12,934 bases of DNA from JAFASC01 sp036265935 (GTDB lineage: Bacteria > Pseudomonadota > Alphaproteobacteria > Rhizobiales > Beijerinckiaceae), in the NCBI GenBank assembly GCA_036265935.1, contig DATAOB010000062.1:1-12934 (forward strand). Reading direction: 5' to 3'. Below, in pieces: positions 1-5,348 of this stretch. Each line of letters opens with the position of its first letter. The first letter of the stretch is position 1. The position numbers and the translations under genes are program-made. Below the pieces are notes generated by a model that saw nothing but the letters and a program-made list of their open reading frames with translations, did no database searches and was not told the DNA's origin.

Positions 1-151
1 ATCTACGGCTGTATACTCCAGCGATTGTAGATTAGGATTAAACGTCTCAGTACATATATCCGCCTTCACTTGCGACGGACCACACTTGACCCTGCCATTT
101 TCGTATTCGCTTTCTGTTACGCGAAAGCGTTCGCAACTAACTCAGTTTTGT
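1..151. other. Left-edge non-coding stretch with a small inverted repeat
   Basis: I see no convincing gene here. The base composition is visibly poorer in G+C than the cco region. A 7-bp perfect inverted repeat (CGCTTTC at 108-114, GAAAGCG at 123-129, 8-nt loop) lies about 23 nt past the stop of the broken minus-strand gene. It is not followed by a T tract on either strand, so I do not call it an intrinsic terminator. Confidence 0.4.
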
Positions 152-808
152 TTAGACGACGGGTTGACCGCGCGCCGCGCGCATACGCTGAATAGCTTGA
201 GAGCGCGTTTGTTGTGGTGCGGGTTGTGCCGCCGGAACTGGATTACCGGAACGCTGTGGTTGCTGGGGGAGCCCACGCTTTGCTTCCAAACGATTGTTCG
301 TCGCCGGAACTGCGGGGGCCGGTTGCGTTTGCCCTGCGGCCGCTTTGTTCAATCCAAACTGCGTGCGTACCGTGTTGCCGGCTGCGGCCAGAATGTCAGT
401 GGGTTTTCTGACGTTGTAGCCTTGAAGCCGCGCCTCGCGGTGCGCCTGTATTGCCATTGAGGGATTGAGGTAGAGCGGTTGAAGGTTTGCCTCGGGGGCA
501 CCGATCGACCGCAGATCGTTAATGAGATCGCTAGTCGTCTCCGTCAGAAGAAACCGTGACGCATGGGGGTCGCCCGCGTAATGTCAGGGTTCGCTTCCGA
601 GAAGGAGTGAATCGCCGAGTCATAGGTCCAGGCGCCCCGTTCGAAGTCCTTGGCATATATCTGCTTCGGCTGAGTCAAAGCGCACGGCGACTTCGAATAA
701 GGCGAACAGCGCCAGGAAGACGGCGACGTTGACACCGATCAGATAGAGGATGTTTTTGGCCCGCCTATAGGGCTTGGAGCACGTATAGTCACATCCATCG
801 GCGTCCAA
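152..808 (-). pseudogene. Broken gene for a membrane-anchored protein, read in two frames
   Basis: In one minus-strand frame a TTG at 808 opens a segment with a clear membrane helix (ILYLIGVNVAVFLALFALFE, about residues 20-40), stopping at 620. The same frame, after a second stop near 587, resumes as a coding-like stretch (HYAGDPHASRFLLTETTSDL and onward through MAIQAHREARLQGYNVRKP) ending at the TAA at 152 after an Ala/Pro/Gln-rich tail. Between the two, the +1 frame carries a coding-like stretch with high third-position G/C (QIYAKDFERGAWTYDSAIHS, about 665-585). The simplest reading is one gene with a +1 change near 665 and a compensating -1 change near 585, about 215 residues if restored. 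The start is uncertain: TTG is the only in-frame candidate after an upstream TAA, and the GGGAG before it is too close. A short anchor followed by a soluble domain resembles the layout of the SGNH-like protein at 1018, but I see no SGNH catalytic block here and do not recognise the family. Sequencing error or independent small ORFs are alternatives. Confidence 0.5.
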
Positions 809-1017
809 ACTCCCGCCTTACGGCTTGATCCCGACGAGATCGGTAGTCGCGGCGTCGAAGCAGTCGTGCATGGCCTACGTAGACGAAAATCCCTATGTCG
901 TTAATTGGACGAAAAGTTGCAACTTATGTCAAAACCCTCGAGGTTCTCTCACCCTGAAGCAGCAGGATGCAGGCAGATGCGAGTTCGCCCGTTGTGTAAC
1001 GTGGAGTTACGCTGAGC
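809..1017. promoter_or_regulatory. Divergent spacer with 12-bp palindrome, candidate operator
   Basis: This is the roughly 209-bp gap between the broken minus-strand gene and the plus-strand SGNH-like gene. It holds a locally A/T-rich patch (about 895-935) with the perfect 12-bp palindrome AAGTTGCAACTT at 914-925, about 90 nt before the ATG at 1018. A TTGGAC at 905-910 resembles a -35 element, but no good -10 hexamer sits 16-18 nt downstream. I infer that the promoter of the plus-strand gene is here and that the palindrome could be a regulator site. The regulator is unknown. Confidence 0.35.
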
Positions 1018-2322
1018 ATGCCGCAAACTGAGGAAACTGCAGCCGGGCCCGACGCGGCCGTGACCACGCCACCGCAGGGTCGACCGGAGAGGCCCCATGC
1101 CCTTGTTCGCCTGCTCGCTGGGCTTGTTTTTGTTTTCCTCCTCATAATCGCCGTGGAAGGGGCTTTCGCGGCATACTTTTTTCTGCGTGATGGACGCTGG
1201 GTTTCCGCGGCGCAGCGCTGGAATGCGCAAGAGAACCTCTTCATCGGCGATCTGACGAGCGGGATGTGCCGGTATGTCGACAGCTTGTTCCCCCACCCAT
1301 ATCTCGTTGCCGTGCACACGGCCAATCCGCCCTGTCCGACGGAGTTCCTCAATGCGCAGGGCCTGTTCGGGCGCGACTTCCCGCTGCAGCGCGATCCGGA
1401 GACGTTCGCGATTCTGTTGACGGGTGGCTCGGTTGCCGCGATCCTCGGCCAAACCCAGAAAAACAGTCCATTGTTCCTGGAAGAGGCCCTGAACGCCTGT
1501 TACAAGCCGCCGAAGGGCCGGCGCTTTGTCGTTTATAACGGTGCTGACGGCGGTTGGCGCCAGCCGCGACAGGCCATCATGAGCCTGCTTTATGGCGAAG
1601 CGGTCGACGCGATCGTCACGCTCGACGGATTTAATGAAATGCAAGTCCTCGGAATCGAGCGGCTCGAAATGCCGGAAGCGGTGTTCGAGCTGCTCAATCC
1701 ATTGGCGCTGCGTTCCGGCCGCGGCGTGGCGGCCTCCATGCTTTCCAACCAGATGCAAATCTTCATCAGCCAATCCTGGGCTCGCTACTCCTTCACGATT
1801 TTCTTTCTCGCCGAGCGCATGCGCAAATCGCTCGAGGCAATCGCCTATGGCGAGCTGGGGGCGCGGAAAACCAGCGTCGTCAGCCTGTTCGTCCTTCCCG
1901 CGGAGTGGAAGCCCGAGCAACGCATCGCTTTCAACATCGAACAATATCGCAAATATGCGCGCATCATCGATGCTGTCGCCAAGGCAGAAGGGGTACGTGC
2001 AGCTTTCTTCGTCCAACCGGTACCGGCGATCGGCAAAGAACTGACGGAAGAAGAGAGGCGGGTGGTCGGCAACCTCGGCTATGCCGCGCTTTACACGCGG
2101 CTTGCGAATGCGCTGCTTGAGGCACAGGCGGATGGGCTGCAGGTATTCAGCTTGATCGACGTCTTTCGCGATCGGCACGACACGATTTATGGCGACCCGA
2201 TCCATTTCGCGCACGATGGCCAAACCTCCGATAGCCGAGGCAACCGGCTGGTCGCCGCGGCAATGGCCGACCGATTGGCGAGCATTTGGTCGTTTGAGCG
2301 GACTTGCCCGGCTCATCCCTAG
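1018..2322 (+). CDS. Membrane-anchored SGNH/GDSL-like hydrolase
   Basis: A 434-residue protein. Residues 1-27 are a Pro-rich cytoplasmic tail, residues 28-55 a single membrane helix (VRLLAGLVFVFLLIIAVEGA), and the rest should lie in the periplasm. The SGNH blocks are visible in order: GGS with the likely nucleophile Ser138 (LLTGGSVA), a block II Gly around 178-179 (NGADGGW), the block III Asn206 (LDGFNE), and DxxH with Asp393 and His396 (GDPIHF). Members of this fold are serine esterases or O-acyl/acetyl transferases and hydrolases, often acting on envelope polysaccharide. The substrate cannot be read from sequence. Cys84 and Cys106 could form a disulphide. The ATG at 1018 is preceded by a weak, distant GGAG (about 11 nt). 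The gene is convergent with the secreted protein ending at 2399 (76-nt gap) and divergent from the broken gene. The fold assignment is fairly secure and the biological role is open. Confidence 0.8.
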   Translation: MPQTEETAAGPDAAVTTPPQGRPERPHALVRLLAGLVFVFLLIIAVEGAFAAYFFLRDGRWVSAAQRWNAQENLFIGDLTSGMCRYVDSLFPHPYLVAVHTANPPCPTEFLNAQGLFGRDFPLQRDPETFAILLTGGSVAAILGQTQKNSPLFLEEALNACYKPPKGRRFVVYNGADGGWRQPRQAIMSLLYGEAVDAIVTLDGFNEMQVLGIERLEMPEAVFELLNPLALRSGRGVAASMLSNQMQIFISQSWARYSFTIFFLAERMRKSLEAIAYGELGARKTSVVSLFVLPAEWKPEQRIAFNIEQYRKYARIIDAVAKAEGVRAAFFVQPVPAIGKELTEEERRVVGNLGYAALYTRLANALLEAQADGLQVFSLIDVFRDRHDTIYGDPIHFAHDGQTSDSRGNRLVAAAMADRLASIWSFERTCPAHP

Positions 2323-2398
2323 TCAGCTGGACCTCAGAGCCGAGTGAGGAACCGCGCGCGCACAAATCAGCATTCACACGGACTGTCGGAGATCGCGC

Positions 2399-3799
2399 TC
2401 AATCCTCAAATAGAAAATAAAACGGCGACACCTCCCTGCGCATACGAACTTCATATCCGTACGGCGGTTCCAGCGGCGGCCGTGGTCGAAGCGGTGTCAG
2501 CCAGCCAAAGCCGTCTTCAGGCGCACGCGCGAGCCTCGGCAACGGACGTGTTCGCGGTTGGACACGCGCCACTGCCTGGCGGCTACGGAGCCCATGCTTT
2601 GCGATCTTGGCTTCTGACCGGGCGGCAGGAGGTCTCTTTGGAGTCGCACGCTGGGCATCTGCAGGCATAACCTGACTGGGTGATACCTCGGTTGAAGCGG
2701 CCCGTGACTCCAAGACGGTTGCTTCCGAGGCGACGGGTTGGGCCGCCTGAGGCTTAGCCCGGCTCGGCTCCGCTCGCGCCTGCGTTGCCGCGTTTTGCTC
2801 GAGCAATTGCTGTTGCTCGAGGATGTTTTGGATCGCCTCGGCGGCTGGCCTCAGGCCTTCGCCATTGGTCTTTTCACCGAGACGATCGAGATAGCCGGAT
2901 CCCTGGTTGAGAACGAGCCAACCCTGCTCATCGACCTGAACATCCTCCGGAAACCTCGTGAACGCAAAGCCACGAGCGTCGGGCTTTCTGCCGATATCCC
3001 GAAGCTGTCGAATCCTTGAATCGTCCTTCCAAACTTTGTCGCGCGCTTCAACAGCCCTCAAATAAATGTTCTCCAGGGAGTCACAGCTTCCCTTTGCCGC
3101 CTGACACTCCTTCAGCTGATTCCATGCGTTGTCGGCTGCGTACATGATGGGATCAAACGCCGCGGCGGCGGTTTCGAGTGGAGCGGGCACCAGCTGACTC
3201 CACATCCAACGCGGTTGCTTGAACCGAAAGCAGCTTGTCTCTTCCGATCGCGTGATGATGCCGCCAATCTCCCGCGGCTCGACCAACAATTGCCGGATCA
3301 GCTCGACCTCGTCGGAAATTTGTCGTTTGGTCACGCGATATCGGCCGACGGCTTTGCCTCCAACCTCGTCTGTGCGGACTCCTTCATCCTTGGAATTCCA
3401 CTCGTACGCGTAATCTCGAGGAGGGGGCGCAACCGGTCCGGGATTGGTGCCGTAAAGGCCAAGCACTTGCGCGCTTTCGGAACCGGAGAGTTCGCGACCA
3501 TCCTCTCCCTTTGCCTCACGGACCAAATCGCGCACGACGGTCGCGAACGGCGGAAACGTGGCGGAAAGCTGCTCGTGCAGCTGAAGATCGAATTCTTCGT
3601 TCGGATTTTTCCATTCCAAATTGTGACGAACGGCATAATTTCGGATGCTGTAATCGCGGCCGGCGTAAGTTACCTGTGACAGAGTCGAACAAGCCGCGGT
3701 TCGCAGTATGGCCTCTGCAAAGGCCACGTCGCTGAACGTCAAGCTGGCCAGGGCCAAGCTGAAACTCGAGACCAGGGACATCCATTTGCCCGCGCTCAC
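2399..3799 (-). CDS. Secreted protein of unknown function with Pro/Ala/Arg-rich tail
   Basis: About 466 residues from a GTG at 3799, chosen because GGGGGGT lies 6 nt upstream and the product begins directly with a good signal peptide (Lys at 5, hydrophobic core, VAFA at about 25-28). An ATG six codons further in is an alternative, as is a more upstream GTG at 3844. The mature part (about 29-325) is polar and mostly helical in look. It has four cysteines (37, 190, 232, 239) that could form two disulphides, and a Tyr/Trp-rich patch (about 130-136). A Gln/Glu-rich helix (about 322-340, ILEQQQLLEQ) leads into a low-complexity Pro/Ala/Arg tail (about 340-450), and the chain ends in an aromatic SPFYFLFED. 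I recognise no domain and no catalytic motif. Its frame is the only one here with coherent codon use over the full length, so I believe it is a real gene. Periplasmic or outer-envelope location is inferred from the signal peptide. The neighbouring convergent SGNH-like gene hints at an envelope role but proves nothing. Confidence 0.72.
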   Translation of the reverse strand: MSAGKWMSLVSSFSLALASLTFSDVAFAEAILRTAACSTLSQVTYAGRDYSIRNYAVRHNLEWKNPNEEFDLQLHEQLSATFPPFATVVRDLVREAKGEDGRELSGSESAQVLGLYGTNPGPVAPPPRDYAYEWNSKDEGVRTDEVGGKAVGRYRVTKRQISDEVELIRQLLVEPREIGGIITRSEETSCFRFKQPRWMWSQLVPAPLETAAAAFDPIMYAADNAWNQLKECQAAKGSCDSLENIYLRAVEARDKVWKDDSRIRQLRDIGRKPDARGFAFTRFPEDVQVDEQGWLVLNQGSGYLDRLGEKTNGEGLRPAAEAIQNILEQQQLLEQNAATQARAEPSRAKPQAAQPVASEATVLESRAASTEVSPSQVMPADAQRATPKRPPAARSEAKIAKHGLRSRQAVARVQPRTRPLPRLARAPEDGFGWLTPLRPRPPLEPPYGYEVRMRREVSPFYFLFED

Positions 3800-3805
3800 G
3801 AGTCG

Positions 3806-3812
3806 ACCCCCC
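3806..3812 (-). promoter_or_regulatory. Ribosome-binding site deciding the GTG start at 3799
   Basis: On the minus strand GGGGGGT sits 6 nt before the GTG at 3799. Neither the GTG at 3844 nor the ATG at 3781 has a comparable purine-rich site, and the GTG start gives a compact signal peptide. This is why 3799 was chosen. Confidence 0.45.
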
Positions 3813-3911
3813 GGAACGGCCAAGCGTGGGCGGCACGATTCCACGGCGCAGGCGGCCCTGCCTCTGCTAAAGGCGCCGCGAAGTTCAGGCGATTGTTCAC
3901 GCGAAGCTGTT

Positions 3912-4070
3912 TCAGGTTAGAGCCGAGACGCCACGACATCGAAATTTCGTCGAAGCCGTCCGGTTTCTTCCCTGGAAAAATTTTTTTGTTGATGTCTGTC
4001 CAGGCAGCGGATCGGGCAACTCCGCGACGAAAAGCGAATGGCCGATTTGCCTCAGCACCGCCGCATCCAT
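3912..4070 (-). CDS. Possible small ORF (52 aa) downstream of ccoA, weak
   Basis: An ATG at 4070 is preceded by GGGAGGT with 6-nt spacing, the best Shine-Dalgarno match in this part of the window, 28 nt past the stop of the MFS gene. The 52-residue product (MDAAVLRQIGHSLFVAELPD at the start) has no signal peptide and no membrane helix, and is not a family I recognise. Against it: the second half is rich in Thr/Lys/Arg/Ser and runs over an A5T7 tract at 3976-3987, with codon use unlike its neighbours, more like decayed or intergenic DNA. It may be the start of a gene whose remainder was lost, a small last gene of the cco string, or chance. Confidence 0.3.
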   Translation of the reverse strand: MDAAVLRQIGHSLFVAELPDPLPGQTSTKKFFQGRNRTASTKFRCRGVSALT

Positions 4071-4076
4071 GAGAAG

Positions 4077-4083
4077 ACCTCCC
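4077..4083 (-). promoter_or_regulatory. Strong Shine-Dalgarno before the small ORF at 4070
   Basis: GGGAGGT on the minus strand ends 6 nt before the ATG at 4070. It is the main evidence that the small ORF is, or once was, translated. Confidence 0.35.
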
Positions 4084-4098
4084 GCGGCCCGCGAGAGA

Positions 4099-5196
4099 TC
4101 ACGCGGCAAGCAGACTGGCGAGAGCCGAAACAAAGATCAACGTGTCGTGTAGGGCAAGCTGGGAGCGCGTCGGGCTCTCCGCTTTTTCGAGCAGAGCGGC
4201 CGACGCGATCTGCGCAAGCGACCAGCCGATGCCCCCGGCGAGCAGCCGCGCCTCGATGAGCGCGCCGTTCGAGGGCACATAGGCGAGAGCTGCAGCTAAC
4301 AATGCCGCGGCGATAAGCGCGACGTTCCATGTACCGAGCGCGGCGCGCAAGCGCGCGCCGACTGCCAACGGGGCATACATCGCGAGGAAATGCCAGGAGA
4401 TCAGGCCGCCGATGGCAACGCCGCCGATGCCGCAATCGACGAGCGCATGCGGCGCGGCGCCCATCACATGCGCCATGATGCCCCAAGCTGCAGTGCTCAG
4501 CGCCGTCGCGATCCAGAAGGGCCGACTGGCGAGCTTCCGTGTGCCCGTACGTGCAACAGCTGTCGCATGCGGCAGCGTCAGGATCAGCGGCAGCGCCGCA
4601 ACGCTGGCCGCGCCGGCAAATATGAGCAAGGCGCAATCGGTGAACGGCGCATAAGCTCGCGCAGCGAACGCGACCAGGGCCGGTACGAGGAAAGCCGCGA
4701 CGCATCCGCCGACCATGACCGTCAGGATCGTCTGAGCGCGGCCCTGCTGCGTCGCCCCCGCATGGCGGTAGAAAAGCGCGAAGCCCTGCGCAATCCCGAG
4801 CCAGATCGCCCCGATGCACAAAGCCGCAAAATGGCCCTTCGCCGCCGCCCAAGCGGCAAGCAGCCCGCCGGCGAGGCCAGTGCTGGCGCCGAGCGCAAAG
4901 GCGGCGCGCCGTCCGAATTGATCGACGAGGATCGATGCGGGAAAGCTGGCGAGCGCCGCGCCGAGCCATGTCAGCGCATAGGGCAGATTCGCCAGCGCCG
5001 GCGAGGGTGCGATCATGCCGCCGACGATCGGCAATGATGTCAGGAGCAGAGCCTGGGCGATGATGGCGCAAGCAAAGCTCGCGCTGAGCCGCCATCGATC
5101 CGAGCGCCCGTCTGCATCACCGGTACCCGGCAGCGCGCACGCGCAATCGATAACGCCGGCGCGAAGCGCATAAAGCTTCGAGTAAAAGAGACTCAT
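4099..5196 (-). CDS. ccoA: MFS copper importer, CcoA-like
   Basis: A 365-residue major facilitator protein. It contains the MxxxM pair (M241, M245 in MAHVM) in the seventh helix and the HxxxM pair (H269, M273 in HFLAM) in the eighth, 28 residues apart. This is the same arrangement and spacing as the copper-binding motifs of Rhodobacter capsulatus CcoA, the importer that supplies copper for cbb3 oxidase. A GRR loop motif follows helix 2 (FGRRAAF, about 94-100). By eye I count 11 membrane helices (about 38-60, 69-91, 97-118, 122-143, 154-178, 186-208, 226-248, 257-279, 284-306, 314-336, 346-365). The protein stops at the end of helix 11, so helix 12 seems to be missing. The first 37 residues are hydrophilic and hold a CxC (C18, C20). 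No later in-frame ATG, GTG or TTG removes them. The ATG overlaps the ccoS stop in ATGA, so translation is likely coupled to ccoS. MFS membership is secure. The CcoA role rests on motif plus context. Confidence 0.82.
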   Translation of the reverse strand: MSLFYSKLYALRAGVIDCACALPGTGDADGRSDRWRLSASFACAIIAQALLLTSLPIVGGMIAPSPALANLPYALTWLGAALASFPASILVDQFGRRAAFALGASTGLAGGLLAAWAAAKGHFAALCIGAIWLGIAQGFALFYRHAGATQQGRAQTILTVMVGGCVAAFLVPALVAFAARAYAPFTDCALLIFAGAASVAALPLILTLPHATAVARTGTRKLASRPFWIATALSTAAWGIMAHVMGAAPHALVDCGIGGVAIGGLISWHFLAMYAPLAVGARLRAALGTWNVALIAAALLAAALAYVPSNGALIEARLLAGGIGWSLAQIASAALLEKAESPTRSQLALHDTLIFVSALASLLAA

Positions 5197-5348
5197 TGCG
5201 CTTGACCCACGTCATCGTCGGTTAGAATGCGAAGGGCCGCGCCGTCGAGGTCCTCGTATTGTCCGGCTCGCAGCGACCAGAGAAATCCGGCGAGGCCGAT
5301 CGAGCCAAGCGCGAGCGCGATAGGCAAAAGAAAGATGAGAACGCTCAT
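5193..5348 (-). CDS. ccoS: cbb3 oxidase maturation protein CcoS (FixS)
   Basis: A 51-residue protein (MSVLIFLLPIALALGSIGLA at the start): one N-terminal membrane helix, then the conserved FLWSLRAGQYEDLDGAALRI segment of the FixS/CcoS family and a short acidic tail (LTDDD). CcoS is needed to insert cofactors, haem b and copper, into CcoN and works alongside CcoI. The start ATG overlaps the ccoI stop (ATGA) and the stop overlaps the start of the MFS gene (ATGA), so the three genes should be translated together. Length is normal for the family. Confidence 0.95.
   Translation of the reverse strand: MSVLIFLLPIALALGSIGLAGFLWSLRAGQYEDLDGAALRILTDDDVGQAQ

Noticed and set aside
809..1017. FNR/FixK box (TTGAT-N4-ATCAA) near the left genes or between cco genes
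   Set aside because: I found no good match in any spacer. The expected site upstream of ccoN is outside the window.
949..2316. Long open frame (455 codons) on the minus strand opposite the SGNH-like gene
   Set aside because: It mirrors the plus-strand gene almost exactly, is rich in Arg/His/Gln/Glu with no domain or helix pattern, and has no good start site. It is a shadow of G/C-biased codons.
2323..2398. Bidirectional terminator between the convergent genes
   Set aside because: Only a 5-bp stem (CCTCA/TGAGG) with an 8-nt loop and no T tract is visible.
3971..4004. A5T7 tract inside an inverted repeat (CCTGGA / TCCAGG) as a terminator for the cco string
   Set aside because: The loop is 22 nt with the A/T tract inside the loop rather than after a stem, so it does not have intrinsic terminator form on either strand.
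4052..5095. 347-codon minus-strand frame overlapping the MFS gene
   Set aside because: It is in another frame of the same strand and is full of Arg/Cys/His. The MFS frame has helices and the Met/His motifs.
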